Source of the DNA: an uncultured Gemmatimonadota bacterium
Lineage (GTDB): Bacteria > Gemmatimonadota > Gemmatimonadetes > Gemmatimonadales > Gemmatimonadaceae
Length of the DNA stretch: 64,000 nucleotides
Direction: 5' to 3'
Assembly (NCBI GenBank): GCA_903882745.1
Contig: CAIRYG010000007.1
Location: 62,001-126,000 of the forward strand
Shown here piece after piece: positions 17,330-26,945 of the stretch. The stretch's first letter is position 1. Every line of letters starts with the position of its first letter. The position numbers and the translations under genes are program-made. The notes below the pieces were generated by a model that saw only the letters and a list, made by a program, of their open reading frames with translations, did not search any database and was not told where the DNA came from.

Positions 17330-18622
17330 ATGTCTCGCCTCGCACGTCGTTCTGTTGGGCTCACGCTCGCGATCTCCGCAATCCTCCCCATCGTCGCCGG
17401 CTGCACGAAGGAGGCCAGCGGTGCCTACAAGGGGCCGTACGAACGCGAGGTAAATCTCGCGATTCCTGCGATTGAGAAATCGGCGGGCTTTCCCTTCAAG
17501 CACATGCCGAAGGTTGAAACGCGCTCGAAGGACGAGGTGCGTGGCTATCTCGAAAAGAAGTTCAACGAGTCGTCCCCTGCGCTCGAACTCGCGGGTACCG
17601 AACGCGCCTACAAACTGCTCGGGCTCCTGCCGGACTCGCTCGACCTCCGGAAGTTCATGCTCAAGCTGCTCGCCGAGCAGGTCTTGGGGTACTACGACCC
17701 GGCCACGAAGGTGCTCTACGTTGTGCAGGGCACCGACAAAAAGGATGGCGGCGAGCTCATTCAGGTCACCATTGCGCACGAGCTCGTGCATGCGCTGCAG
17801 GACCAGTACGTGAATCTCGACTCGCTCGAGAAACTGCACGGTGAGAACGATCGGCAGACCGCGATGCAGGCGGTGATGGAAGGGCAGGCCACATACGAAC
17901 AGCTCGCGTCAATGGTGGGTGGTCAGTCGGCCTTGAACATGCCAGGCAGCTGGGACCGTGTCCGGCGATTGATCCGCGATTCGCAAGGCACGATGCCGAT
18001 TTTTGCGTCGGCGCCGTTGCTCATTCAGGAGACGTTGCTCTTTCCGTATCTCTCGGGCGCCGAGTTCGTAAAAGCGTTCAAAGAGCGGCGGCCAGGTCAG
18101 GCGCCGTACGCGCCCCTGCCGCAGTCTACCGAGCAGATCCTCCATCCTGAGAAGTTCCTAGACCTTGTCGACGCGCCGATGCGCGTACGCCTCCCGAAAC
18201 CGAACAGCGGCTCGCTCGTCCTTGACAATGAGTTGGGTGAGTTCGAGACGCGCCTTTTTCTGTATCAGCATTTGAAAGATCTCGGCGTCGCGGGGCAGGG
18301 CGCCGATGGCTGGGGTGGCGACCGCTACATGGTGGTCAATACCGGCGGTGGCGCTGCGATCAGCTGGTTGTCGCTGTGGGACACGCCAGTCGATGCGGCC
18401 CAGTTCCGCGATGCCACGGAGCGCACGATCGAACGTCGCTTTGGAGTAGCCGTGGGCGCTGGCGGCACGGGCAACACTCGTCGCTTCACCGCCAAGGGGC
18501 GCACGATTGAGCTCACGGCGGCGATGGTGTTGGGGAAGGCTGCTGTGTTGTACACCGACGTCCCTGCGGGAACGTCCACGAATCTGATCGACTTGGCCAA
18601 AGTCACCCTGGAGAAACCCTGA
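17330..18622 (+). CDS. Lipoprotein with zincin-like HELVH motif, putative metallopeptidase
   Basis: A 430-residue protein with a lipoprotein signal peptide (lipobox PIVAGC, Cys about residue 25). A probable zinc-binding HELVHALQDQ occurs at residues 150-159, and a Glu 34 residues after the first His, in MEGQATYEQ (E184), could be the third ligand. This is a gluzincin-like layout. The protein also has GYYDPATKVLYVV before the motif, as in several uncharacterised peptidase families. It starts 1 nt after the prepilin peptidase stop (TGATATG) and the next lipoprotein gene overlaps its stop. I do not know a named family; substrate unknown, envelope location inferred. Confidence 0.8.
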   Translation: MSRLARRSVGLTLAISAILPIVAGCTKEASGAYKGPYEREVNLAIPAIEKSAGFPFKHMPKVETRSKDEVRGYLEKKFNESSPALELAGTERAYKLLGLLPDSLDLRKFMLKLLAEQVLGYYDPATKVLYVVQGTDKKDGGELIQVTIAHELVHALQDQYVNLDSLEKLHGENDRQTAMQAVMEGQATYEQLASMVGGQSALNMPGSWDRVRRLIRDSQGTMPIFASAPLLIQETLLFPYLSGAEFVKAFKERRPGQAPYAPLPQSTEQILHPEKFLDLVDAPMRVRLPKPNSGSLVLDNELGEFETRLFLYQHLKDLGVAGQGADGWGGDRYMVVNTGGGAAISWLSLWDTPVDAAQFRDATERTIERRFGVAVGAGGTGNTRRFTAKGRTIELTAAMVLGKAAVLYTDVPAGTSTNLIDLAKVTLEKP

Positions 18623-19206
18623 TGCCCAATGTTCGCACGGTGATCGGACAGCTCGCGCGCCTCTGGCGTCCCGCGATGACCCTCGGGTTGTTGGTGCTCG
18701 TTCAGGCAGCGTGCGTACGGTATCCGGCTCCCATCGATGTGCAGGGCGTGGCGAGCTACGTGAGTAGCGTGCAGCTCACCGACTCGGTGTCTGCCGCGAC
18801 CATCCGGAGTGGCATGCCCACCGCTGACCCGACCGCCCCCGCGTTGCATGCGACGCTCGGACTGACGGCACTCGAAGGCGGAACCACCGAAGTGACTGCA
18901 ACCTCGGCGACCCCGTTCACGCGCATCGCGGTGACGGTCCCAGGATCCGGGTCCTACTGGGACGTGACTCTGGCGCGGCCAACGACGGTTGCGACGATCC
19001 GACTCACATTCGCCGAGCATCTGCCGACCAGCACCTTTGAACTTCGCGTCGCTGGGGCCGATGCGGCGGCCTACGGTGCGCCCGCGGTTGCGCAGCTGTC
19101 CGCACTTGCCGTTGCTGATGGCGGCCGCGCGCAGTGGTTTAGCGGGATCCTTCCGGGGTTGGCCGATCGGGCCCGCGCCGACGAGGTTGCGCTGGCCGAT
19201 CGCTGA
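18622..19206 (+). CDS. Hypothetical lipoprotein
   Basis: A 194-residue protein of unknown function. The N-terminus has a hydrophobic stretch LGLLVLVQAAC whose end fits a lipobox (Cys about residue 33). The mature part is rich in Thr, Ala and Val and looks like a beta-sandwich, with no recognised catalytic motif. The ATG shares one base with the preceding gene's stop (TGATG), so the two lipoproteins are probably translated together. The last 68 nt overlap the 3' end of lon on the other strand, an unusually long convergent overlap for this window. Confidence 0.7.
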   Translation: MPNVRTVIGQLARLWRPAMTLGLLVLVQAACVRYPAPIDVQGVASYVSSVQLTDSVSAATIRSGMPTADPTAPALHATLGLTALEGGTTEVTATSATPFTRIAVTVPGSGSYWDVTLARPTTVATIRLTFAEHLPTSTFELRVAGADAAAYGAPAVAQLSALAVADGGRAQWFSGILPGLADRARADEVALADR

Positions 19207-21604
19207 GCACGGCAGCACGAGCCTTGGTCGGTTCGGCGGGCGCTTCGTCAGCCAACGCGACCATCGGCGCTTCGAGCAATAGCTGATCGAGCACCTCGTC
19301 CATCGTTCGCACGAACGAGAAGCGCATGTGCTCGCGCACCGCAGCGGGCACCTCACGCAAATCCTTCTCGTTGCTCGCGGGCAACATCACTTCACGAAGC
19401 CCACTCCGATACGCGGCGAGCACCTTTTCCTTCACGCCGCCGATCTCCAGCACCTTGCCGCGGAGCGTGACTTCGCCGGTGACGGCCACATCGCGACGCA
19501 CCGGTCGGCCACTCATGACGCTCGCGATGGCGAGTGTGACGGCGGCACCTGCGCTCGGGCCGTCCTTCTGCACCGAGCCGGCGGGAAAGTGAATATGCAA
19601 ATCCGTGGACACCATGCTGGCGTCGTCAATGCGCAGCGCGCGCGCGCGTGAACGCACGTACGAACAGGCGGCATCGACCGACTCCCGCATCACGTCGCCG
19701 AGTTGCCCCGTCACAGTGAGCCGTCCGCTGCCGGGCATGCGCAACGCTTCGATCGTCATGAGCTCGCCACCACCCGCCGTCCAGGCGAGGCCAGTCACGG
19801 TGCCGATTTCCGGTTCGATCTCCGCTTCTTCGGCCGCGTACCGCGGCGCACCCAGCACCTCTTCGAGGCGCGCGGAGTCGACGATCCAGGCGCCTTGCTC
19901 ATCCTGCGCTTTGCGGCGTGCACGGCGGCGCATAACCGACGCCAGGCTCCGCTCGAATCCGCGCAGACCGCTCTCGCGCGAGTAGCGGCTGGCGATCAGG
20001 CCCAGCGATTCGTCGGTGAACTGGAGGTCGTAGGTGGTAATGCCGTGCTCTTCGAAGAGACGCGGCAGGAGGTAGCGCCAGGCGATCTCGACTTTCTCGT
20101 CCACGGTGTATCCCGCGATCCGGATGACTTCCATGCGATCGCGGAGCGGGGCGGGGATGTCGAGCAGGTTGTTGGCCGTGCAGATGAACAGCACCGACGA
20201 GAGGTCGACTGGCAGGTTCAGGTAGTGATCGACGAAACTCCCGTTCTGCTGCGGGTCGAGTACCTCAAGCATCGCCGCGAGCGGATCGCCGCTTGGGCCG
20301 CCGGCGGTCATCTTATCAATCTCGTCGATCATCAGCACGGGATCGCTGACATTCACGCGCCGCAGCGCCTGCACAATCAGTCCCGGCAACGATCCCACAT
20401 AGGTACGCCGATGCCCGCGGATCTCGGCTTCGTCGCGAACGCCGCCGACCGAGATGCGATAGAACGCGCGCCCAATGGATGCCGCGATCGCTTCGCCGAG
20501 CGAGGTCTTTCCCGTACCTGGCGGGCCTACGAAGCAGAGAATCGGGCCGTGGGAGTTCGCCGCTTTGTGTGCGAGCAGCTTCCGCACCGAGAGGTACTCG
20601 AGGATACGCTCCTTGGCTTCCTCGAGTCCGTAGTGCCGGTCGTCGAGCGCCTGCTCCACTTTGTTGAGCGCGATGTCGTCGTCGCCTGAGCGCTTGCTCC
20701 ACGGCAACGCGAGCACCCACTCGATGTAGTTGTGCAGCACCTGATACTCGCTCGACGCCGGCGATAGCGCGCGCAGCCGTTCGGTTTCGCGGCGCGCTTC
20801 AGACGCGACTTGCTCTGGCAGCGCGGCCGCCTCGATCTGCCGCAGCAAATCTTGCGCGTCGGACTCATGCGGATCGCGCTCGCCGAGTTCGGTGCGGATC
20901 GCCTGCAGCTGCTGGCGCAGATAGAACTCGCGATGGTGCTGTTCGACTTTCACGTCGGTCTGCCGCTTCACATCGTCGAGCACTTGTGCGCGGGCCACTT
21001 CTTTCTCGAGACGACTCGCCACGTGTTCGAGCCGCGCCGACACGTCGAGCCGTTGGATGGCTTCGTCGCGATCGGCAATCTTGAATCCGGCGCGCGAGGC
21101 CGCGAGATCGGCGAAGGCCGAGGGGTCGCGTGCCAGTCGGCCGAGCAGTCCCGGGAGCTCCGCGGGAAATGATTCATTCAGCTCGAGCAGGGTGTCGGCG
21201 GCGGCGAGGACCCGCTCCATGAGCAGGCGTGCCGCATCGCCGACGGGGAGGCGCTCATCGACCGCCTCGACTTCCAGCACTGGATAAGGCTCGCGCTGTA
21301 CGGCGACGCCGAGTCGCACCCGTGCCATGCCGTCGAGGGTGACCTGGACCGTGTCGCGCCCCGCTTCGGTGCGGTTTCGCACGCGCGCGAGGACGCCGAT
21401 TCGGCCCGTGACTTTCTCGGCGCTCGGGTCATCGGCAGCAGCGACGGCGACGACGACCTGGAACTCCTGCTCCGGATGATCGCGCAGCAGCGCGACGTTA
21501 TCGGCGGCCCCCATTTGCACGGCAAGAGTGCCGCGCGGAAAGACCACCGTGCTGCGCAAGGCAAGCAGGGGGAGTGCTTTCGGCAGGGGTTCGGGGGTGG
21601 TCAC
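19139..21604 (-). CDS. lon: ATP-dependent protease La (Lon)
   Basis: An 821-residue cytosolic AAA+ serine protease that degrades misfolded and regulatory proteins. An N-terminal substrate-binding domain ([19 protein letters not shown] near residue 10) and a coiled-coil segment precede the AAA+ module. That module holds Walker [16 protein letters not shown] near 360, Walker [11 protein letters not shown] and a sensor region. The proteolytic domain has the catalytic Ser in [10 protein letters not shown] near 683 and the catalytic Lys in [11 protein letters not shown] near 725. Full length with a slightly extended Pro/Arg-rich tail. It diverges from ffh, with starts about 110 bp apart. No heat-shock promoter could be confirmed in that gap. 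Confidence 0.98.
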   Translation of the reverse strand: MTTPEPLPKALPLLALRSTVVFPRGTLAVQMGAADNVALLRDHPEQEFQVVVAVAAADDPSAEKVTGRIGVLARVRNRTEAGRDTVQVTLDGMARVRLGVAVQREPYPVLEVEAVDERLPVGDAARLLMERVLAAADTLLELNESFPAELPGLLGRLARDPSAFADLAASRAGFKIADRDEAIQRLDVSARLEHVASRLEKEVARAQVLDDVKRQTDVKVEQHHREFYLRQQLQAIRTELGERDPHESDAQDLLRQIEAAALPEQVASEARRETERLRALSPASSEYQVLHNYIEWVLALPWSKRSGDDDIALNKVEQALDDRHYGLEEAKERILEYLSVRKLLAHKAANSHGPILCFVGPPGTGKTSLGEAIAASIGRAFYRISVGGVRDEAEIRGHRRTYVGSLPGLIVQALRRVNVSDPVLMIDEIDKMTAGGPSGDPLAAMLEVLDPQQNGSFVDHYLNLPVDLSSVLFICTANNLLDIPAPLRDRMEVIRIAGYTVDEKVEIAWRYLLPRLFEEHGITTYDLQFTDESLGLIASRYSRESGLRGFERSLASVMRRRARRKAQDEQGAWIVDSARLEEVLGAPRYAAEEAEIEPEIGTVTGLAWTAGGGELMTIEALRMPGSGRLTVTGQLGDVMRESVDAACSYVRSRARALRIDDASMVSTDLHIHFPAGSVQKDGPSAGAAVTLAIASVMSGRPVRRDVAVTGEVTLRGKVLEIGGVKEKVLAAYRSGLREVMLPASNEKDLREVPAAVREHMRFSFVRTMDEVLDQLLLEAPMVALADEAPAEPTKARAAVLSDRPAQPRRRGPDRPTPEGSR

Positions 21605-21716
21605 GTGGGGTAAAGTAGCGCCACGACAGGCTTTTCGTCGATATGTAGCGGGCGAAATGTCTTGCCGGCCCCCTGCCTTGGAGAAGCCTTTCGGCGGGGC
21701 TATCTTCCTTGGCTAT

Positions 21717-23072
21717 ATGTTCGACGAACTCTCAGAAAAACTCGAAGCCACCTTCGCGAAGCTCCGCGGCCGTGGCTTGCTCAGTGAAGCCGACGTCAAG
21801 GAAGGGCTGCGTGAAGTGCGCCGCGTCCTCCTCGAAGCCGACGTCAACTTTCAGCTCACCGGCGAATTCCTCAAGCGGGTGGAGGAGAAGGCCGTCGGGG
21901 TCACCCAGCTCAAGTCCGTCTCGCCGGCGCAGCAGCTCGTCAAGATTGTCTACGACGAACTCACCGTCATGCTCGGCGAACGGAAGGAGGGGCTCCGGCA
22001 CTCCACTCTCCCGCCGACCGTCATCCTCATGGTCGGGCTCCAGGGCTCGGGCAAGACGACGACCGCCGCCAAGCTCGCCCGCAAGCTGAAGGGGGAGAGC
22101 CGCCAGGTCAGCATGATCGCCGGCGACGTCTACCGCCCCGCCGCCATCGACCAGCTCGAAACACTCGGTCGCGACCTCGAGATCAAGGTCTACGCCGACC
22201 GCACCACCACCGACGTCGTAAAGATCGCCCGCGCCGGCCTCGAGCAGGCCCGCCGCGACCGCGATCGCGTGGTCATTGTCGATACCGCCGGCCGTCTGCA
22301 GATCGACGCCGACATGATGGACGAGCTGAAGCGCCTGAAGGACGCCATCACGCCCGACGAAATCTTGTTTGTGGCCGACGGCATGACCGGTCAGGAAGCG
22401 GTCAAGATCGCGCAGGGGTTCAACGACGCGCTCAATGTGACCGGCGTGATTCTCACCAAGCTCGACGGTGACGCGCGCGGCGGTGCAGCGCTCTCGATCT
22501 ACGGCGTGCTCAAGAAGCCGATCAAGTACATCGGTGTGGGCGAGAAGACCGACGCCCTCGAAGAGTTCCACCCCGACCGTATGGCCGGCCGCATTCTCCA
22601 ACAGGGCGATATTCTCTCGCTCGTGGAGAAGGCGCAGGAGTCGTTCGACGCGGACGCTGCCAAGAAGCTCGAAAAGAAGGTCCGCAAGGAAGGGATGGAC
22701 CTGAACGACTTCCTCGCGGCCATGAAGCAGATCCAGAAGCTGGGCCCGCTCGAGGGGATCCTGAAGATGCTCCCCGGTGTGAACAGCAAGATGCTCAAGC
22801 AGGCCAATGTGGACCCCAAGCGAATGAAGCACGTCGAGGCGATCGTGCTCTCGATGACGGCTCAGGAGCGCAAGAAGCCGGAGCTCCTCAACGGCTCGCG
22901 CCGGATTCGGGTGGCGAAGGGGTCGGGGCGGCCGATTCAGGAGGTCAACCGCCTGCTGGACCAGTTCCGCGACATGCAAAAAATGATGAAAAAGATGGGC
23001 TCGGGCGGGGGAATGCCCCGTTTTCCGGGTGGCGGGGGCTTCCCGGGTGGATTTCCGGGCGGATTCCGCTAA
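21717..23072 (+). CDS. ffh: Signal recognition particle GTPase Ffh
   Basis: A 451-residue cytosolic GTPase that, with 4.5S RNA and FtsY, targets nascent membrane proteins. The ATG at 21717 gives the normal family start FDELSEKLEATFAKLRGRG; a longer open frame from 21528 adds non-family residues. The NG domain has GLQGSGKTTTAAKLA at about 107-121, DVYRPAAIDQL, DTAGRLQID and TKLDGDARGG. The methionine-rich M domain follows, and the C-terminus is a Gly/Phe/Pro-rich GGGFPGGFPGGFR tail. It heads the operon rpsP-rimM-trmD-rplS. I found no ffs (4.5S RNA) gene in the window. Confidence 0.98.
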   Translation: MFDELSEKLEATFAKLRGRGLLSEADVKEGLREVRRVLLEADVNFQLTGEFLKRVEEKAVGVTQLKSVSPAQQLVKIVYDELTVMLGERKEGLRHSTLPPTVILMVGLQGSGKTTTAAKLARKLKGESRQVSMIAGDVYRPAAIDQLETLGRDLEIKVYADRTTTDVVKIARAGLEQARRDRDRVVIVDTAGRLQIDADMMDELKRLKDAITPDEILFVADGMTGQEAVKIAQGFNDALNVTGVILTKLDGDARGGAALSIYGVLKKPIKYIGVGEKTDALEEFHPDRMAGRILQQGDILSLVEKAQESFDADAAKKLEKKVRKEGMDLNDFLAAMKQIQKLGPLEGILKMLPGVNSKMLKQANVDPKRMKHVEAIVLSMTAQERKKPELLNGSRRIRVAKGSGRPIQEVNRLLDQFRDMQKMMKKMGSGGGMPRFPGGGGFPGGFPGGFR

Positions 23073-23172
23073 GTTTCTGAGGCTAGGCAGGAAACGGGGT
23101 GCGATCCGGATACGCCGGAACCGCGAGGAGCCTCGTCCGTAGGACCCATCACCGCAATCACAGGATCTCGTC

Positions 23173-23481
23173 ATGGCCGTTGCCATCCGTCTCCGTCGCA
23201 CCGGGCGCACCAAGGCGCCCACGTATCGTATCGTCGTCGCCGACTCGCGCAGCCCGCGCGATGGCAAGTTCATCGAGATCCTCGGGCAGTATCAGCCCCG
23301 CAGCGGTGACAAGGCGCTCAACCTGAACGCCGAGCGCGCCAACTACTGGATGGACAACGGCGCGCAGCCGTCGGACACCGTCCGCTCGCTCCTCCGCAAG
23401 GCGGGCGTGCTCAAGGCGCGTCACGAGGCCCGTTTGGCCGCGAAGCTGACCGCCGCCGCGGTGCCGGTCAAGGACGCGTAA
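23173..23481 (+). CDS. rpsP: 30S ribosomal protein S16
   Basis: A 102-residue small-subunit protein. The N-terminus MAVAIRLRRTGRTKAPTYR and the following IVVADSRSPRDGKFIEILG are diagnostic of S16. YQPRSGD and a W-containing ANYWMDNGAQPSDTV complete the fold. The C-terminus has an Ala-rich extension of about 15 residues. It sits between ffh and rimM as in many bacteria; the rimM start follows 7 nt after the stop. Confidence 0.98.
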   Translation: MAVAIRLRRTGRTKAPTYRIVVADSRSPRDGKFIEILGQYQPRSGDKALNLNAERANYWMDNGAQPSDTVRSLLRKAGVLKARHEARLAAKLTAAAVPVKDA

Positions 23482-23488
23482 GCGTTCG

Positions 23489-24034
23489 TTGACTGCTCCT
23501 GAATATGTGATCGTTGGCCGGATCCGTCGTGCCCACGGGGTGCGCGGTGAGGTGGCGGTCGAACTGATTACCGATGAGCCGGACGCGATCTTCGCGTCCG
23601 GCCTTCGTGTTTACGCGGGGAGCGAGCACGGTGTCCCCGATCGCGATGCGGCCACCGGCGCCTTTGTCACGCTGCACATGACCGGCGTGCGTCCCTTTCA
23701 AGAGGGGGCGCTGGTGACCTTCGCCGAGATTACCGACCGCACGGTCGCGCAGCGCTGGCACGGGCGGTACTTGGTGGTGCCCTTCGAGGAGCTTCCGCTC
23801 CCCGAAGACGGGGCGATCTACCTGCATGAGCTCGCGGGGATGACCGTGCTCAACTCGGGGGGAGGCGTGTCGGGGACGATTCGCGCATACTACCAGTTGC
23901 CGCAGGGAATCGTGCTCGAGATTGATACCCCCAGCGGACCGCGCGACATTCCGTTCAACGAGGAATTCGTGAGCAATATTGATCGCGTAGCGCGTACGAT
24001 GGTAATCCGTCCCCCCGAAGAATCTCGAGACTGA
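23489..24034 (+). CDS. rimM: Ribosome maturation factor RimM
   Basis: A 181-residue protein that assists 30S maturation, binding S19 through its N-terminal beta-barrel and using a PRC-barrel at the C-terminus. YVIVGRIRRAHGVRGEVAVE at about 6-25 is the RimM signature. LPEDGAIYLHELAGMTV near 108 opens the PRC-barrel and DIPFNEEFVSNID lies near its end. The start is TTG, 7 nt after the rpsP stop; no ATG fits. No KH-domain gene (ylqC/khpA) separates rpsP and rimM. Unusually, two glycosyltransferase genes, not trmD, follow directly. Confidence 0.95.
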   Translation: MTAPEYVIVGRIRRAHGVRGEVAVELITDEPDAIFASGLRVYAGSEHGVPDRDAATGAFVTLHMTGVRPFQEGALVTFAEITDRTVAQRWHGRYLVVPFEELPLPEDGAIYLHELAGMTVLNSGGGVSGTIRAYYQLPQGIVLEIDTPSGPRDIPFNEEFVSNIDRVARTMVIRPPEESRD

Positions 24035-24038
24035 GGGC

Positions 24039-25112
24039 GTGATGCACGTTGGCGTGGAAGCGAGTCGGCTCGCGCGGGAGACGCGCGGGATTGGTCGATA
24101 CGTGCGCGCGCTGCTCCCCGAGCTCGCGACCGCTGATCCGTCGGTGCGATTCACCTGCTTTGCCAAGGATCGCGACGATGTCGCGCCACTCCTCGCGGCG
24201 CTCGACACGATGCCATTCCTCTCGGACCGGTACGACGTACAGCCGCTCGACGCGCTGGGCCGTGTGCGCACCGATCTGACCTGGTATCCCTGGAACGTTG
24301 TGCGCCCGGCGGCTCCCTCGGGGCCCGTAGTCGTGACGACCCATGACATTGTTCCGGTCGCGCTGCCCGACACGCGTTGGCATGCCGTTCGCACGCGCTG
24401 GAAGTGGCGCCGCCTCTACCAAGGCACGGTCACCCGCGCCACGCGGATTCTCGCGGATTCTGCCTTCACGCGCGACGAACTGGTGCGCACCCTGGGGGCG
24501 GATCCGGCGCGCGTCGTTGTCGCATTGCTCGGCGGTGACGACGCGCAGACCATGCCCGCTCACGACCCCTCGGCGGCACTCGCCCGATGGGAAATTGCTC
24601 GCCCCTTTGTGCTGTGCGTCGGCGCCGATGAACCGCGCAAGAATTTGGGGATCGCGCGCAGCGCGGTCGCGACGTTGCGCGCACGCGGCCTCGCGGTGCA
24701 GCTCGTGTGTGTTGGGCCGCGCAAACGGGCGCTGATCAATTCCGACGGCGTGCGTGAGCTCGGTTTTGTGACCGAACAGGAGCTTGCAACGTTGTATGCG
24801 GAGGCCGCCGCGCTCGTGATGCCGTCGACGTATGAGGGCTTTGGGCTGCCCTTGCTCGAAGCGATGCACGCCGGGACGCCAGCAATCTGCGCGCGCGCGG
24901 CATCGCTCCCAGAGGTCGGAGGGGACGCGGTGATGTATGTCGGTGCGCAGGATGGTCGCGCGCTGGCGGCGGCCATTGAGCGATGCGCGACCGACGTGAG
25001 CTGGCGCGCGGACCTGTCCGCACGCGGCCGCGCACGAGCGACGCAGTTTACCTGGGCCGAGACCGCGCGGATCACGCTCGAGACGTTCCGCGATGCGGTG
25101 ACCAACGGGTGA
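24039..25112 (+). CDS. GT4-family glycosyltransferase (first of a tandem pair)
   Basis: A 357-residue GT-B glycosyltransferase, probably cytoplasmic or membrane-peripheral. The N-terminal half has VEASRLARETRGIGRYVRAL (about residues 5-24), as in mannosyl- or rhamnosyl-transferase-like GT4 proteins. The donor-binding half has PSTYEGFGLPLLEAMHAG with the E-x7-E motif, followed by ASLPEVGGDAVMYV. Sugar and acceptor are unknown. The start is GTG at 24039 (or the ATG 3 nt later), 4 nt after rimM. The next gene is its paralogue and overlaps it by 4 nt. Both are inserted in the usually continuous rimM-trmD arrangement. Confidence 0.9.
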   Translation: MMHVGVEASRLARETRGIGRYVRALLPELATADPSVRFTCFAKDRDDVAPLLAALDTMPFLSDRYDVQPLDALGRVRTDLTWYPWNVVRPAAPSGPVVVTTHDIVPVALPDTRWHAVRTRWKWRRLYQGTVTRATRILADSAFTRDELVRTLGADPARVVVALLGGDDAQTMPAHDPSAALARWEIARPFVLCVGADEPRKNLGIARSAVATLRARGLAVQLVCVGPRKRALINSDGVRELGFVTEQELATLYAEAAALVMPSTYEGFGLPLLEAMHAGTPAICARAASLPEVGGDAVMYVGAQDGRALAAAIERCATDVSWRADLSARGRARATQFTWAETARITLETFRDAVTNG

Positions 25113-26245
25113 GTGCGATGCCGATGCGCGTGCTTGCGGTGGAGAGCTCCCGCTGGGTGCGGGACGTCCGGGGCATTGGTCGGTATGTGAGTGTCGTCCT
25201 CCCGCTGCTCGCGGCCGAGCGGCCCGAGCTGCGCATTATCCTGTTCGCCAAGAATGGCGCCGATGCACAGGTGCTGCGCGAACGTGTGGATGCGGACGCG
25301 GCGTTGCGTGGGCGTGCCGTGGTGAAGTTGCTGCGGGAGCTGCCGGCCACGACCGCCGATGTGTTCTGGTATCCGTGGAACGCGATTATCACCAAGGCGC
25401 GTGCTGGGGCCATGGTGGTCACCGTGCAGGATGTCGCGCCGCTCGCGCTCCCCGATCCCCGCTGGAGCCGCTGGTTCAAGAACCTGCGGGCGAGGGTGCG
25501 CTACCGAGAGGTGGCGCGCTTGGCCACGCACGTGATCACGATCTCGGAGTTCAGCGCTCGTGAGGCGCACCGGTTTCTCGGCATCGCGTACGATCGGATG
25601 ACTGTGGTGCTTGACGGTGGCGACTTTGGCGTGCCGCCGGATGCGGCGGGTGATGCCGCCGCGTTGGAGCGTCTGGGAGTGCGCGGAAAGTTCTTGCTCA
25701 CCGTTGGCGCTGCGGACCGACGCAAGAACTTTCCGATGCTGCAACAGGCGATGCGCACGGTGCGGGAGCGGCATCCCGATGTCACGCTGGTGCTCGCGGG
25801 GCCGCGCCGCGACGGGGGCGCGAAGGACACCCTGCAGCCGTGGGAGCAGTCGGTGGGATTTGTGTCCGACGACGACCTGTGGCGGCTGTATCGGAACGCG
25901 GAGATTTTTGTGTTTCCGTCGCGCTATGAAGGGTTTGGCCTTCCGGTGATCGAGGCGATGCGGGTGGGGGCTCCCGTGGTGAGCACGAGTGCCGCCTCGC
26001 TGCCTGAGGTGGGGGGCGATGCGGCCGTGTACGTGGAGCCCGACAATAGCGACGCCATGGCGGCCGCGATTCTAGCGGTGCTCGCCAACCCCGCGCAGCA
26101 GCGGGCCATGCGGGCGGCCTCGTTGGCGCACGCGGCGCAGTTCACTCGGTGGGAGGAGACGGCGCGGCAGACGCTCGCGGTGTTTGATCGAGCCGCCGCG
26201 CTAACTTCAGGAACACCCGCATCCCAGGCCCGTGCTTCGCATTAA
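25109..26245 (+). CDS. GT4-family glycosyltransferase (second of the tandem pair)
   Basis: A 378-residue paralogue of the preceding gene. Both share an RGIGRYV motif near the N-terminus, the WYPWN motif near residue 85 and the GT4 donor site (SRYEGFGLPVIEAMRVGAP, then ASLPEVGGDAAVYV). The GTG at 25109 overlaps the upstream stop (GTGA) and is preferred; the ATG at 25118 is an alternative. A longer frame from 24983 is antisense-free but lies inside the first gene. The 3' end overlaps trmD by 14 nt, so this pair is translated as part of the ribosomal operon. Likely origin is local duplication; sugar substrate unknown. Confidence 0.9.
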   Translation: MSAMPMRVLAVESSRWVRDVRGIGRYVSVVLPLLAAERPELRIILFAKNGADAQVLRERVDADAALRGRAVVKLLRELPATTADVFWYPWNAIITKARAGAMVVTVQDVAPLALPDPRWSRWFKNLRARVRYREVARLATHVITISEFSAREAHRFLGIAYDRMTVVLDGGDFGVPPDAAGDAAALERLGVRGKFLLTVGAADRRKNFPMLQQAMRTVRERHPDVTLVLAGPRRDGGAKDTLQPWEQSVGFVSDDDLWRLYRNAEIFVFPSRYEGFGLPVIEAMRVGAPVVSTSAASLPEVGGDAAVYVEPDNSDAMAAAILAVLANPAQQRAMRAASLAHAAQFTRWEETARQTLAVFDRAAALTSGTPASQARASH

Positions 26246-26909
26246 CGTCGTCAGCATTTTTCCGCAGTTCTTCGAGGGGCCACTCTCGCTCTCGATTCCG
26301 GCGCGCGCCAAGGCGGCGGGGGCCGTGCAGTACCACTTGGTGGACCTGCGCGATCACACGCACGACAAGCATCGCAGCGTTGACGACACGCCCTACGGCG
26401 GCGGCCCTGGGATGGTGATGAAGCCGCAGCCCTTCTTTGAGGCCGTGGAGGCGTTGGGGCCGGGGGCCGCTGCGGGGCCGGTCATTCTGCTGTCGCCGCG
26501 CGGGAAGCCCTTTGGCCATGCCGACGCGGTGCGTCTGAGCGGCCTGCAGGAGTTCACCCTCCTCTGCGGCCACTATAAGGACGTGGATCAGCGGGTGGCC
26601 GACTATCTGGCCACCGAGGAGTTGTCGCTCGGTGATTTCGTCCTCTCGGGCGGGGAGCCGGCGGCGCTGGCGATTATCGACGCCACCGTGCGGCTGCTGC
26701 CAGGGGCCATGAGCGACCTCGAGAGCGCCCGGACTGATTCGTTCTATGACCGGGGGATTTCGGCCCCCAGTTACACCAGGCCGCCGGAGTACCGCGGCTA
26801 CGGGGTTCCGGACGTCTTACTCTCTGGAAATCACGCCGAAATCGACAAGTGGCGGGAGGCTGAAGGGCGCCGTTTGACCCGGGTTCGGGAAAAGGGCGAA
26901 GAGGACTAG
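26232..26909 (+). CDS. trmD: tRNA (guanine-37-N1)-methyltransferase TrmD
   Basis: A 225-residue SPOUT dimer that methylates G37 of tRNAs with S-adenosylmethionine. Family motifs: INVVSIFPQFFEGPLS at residues 4-19, DTPYGGGPGMVMKPQPF near 52, LLSPRGKPF near 86 and LGDFVLSGGEPAALAIID near 135. The cofactor loop reads CGHYKDVDQRV where E. coli has CGRYEGIDERV. The HYK form is one I associate with Bacteroidetes and relatives, which agrees with an FCB-group host. The start is GTG inside the end of the preceding glycosyltransferase gene (14-nt overlap). Confidence 0.97.
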   Translation: MLRINVVSIFPQFFEGPLSLSIPARAKAAGAVQYHLVDLRDHTHDKHRSVDDTPYGGGPGMVMKPQPFFEAVEALGPGAAAGPVILLSPRGKPFGHADAVRLSGLQEFTLLCGHYKDVDQRVADYLATEELSLGDFVLSGGEPAALAIIDATVRLLPGAMSDLESARTDSFYDRGISAPSYTRPPEYRGYGVPDVLLSGNHAEIDKWREAEGRRLTRVREKGEED

Positions 26910-26945
26910 CGTAAGTGGCTGGTCTTGCATAGCTTTGAAGGCTCA

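Noticed and set aside
21732-23273. 513-codon frame on - opposite ffh and rpsP
   Set aside because: Antisense to two essential genes in register with their codons; His/Leu/Val-rich shadow.
24983-25108. Longer form of the second GT4 gene
   Set aside because: Lies within the first GT gene and adds Arg/Asp-rich residues not typical of GT4; GTG 25109 fits coupling.
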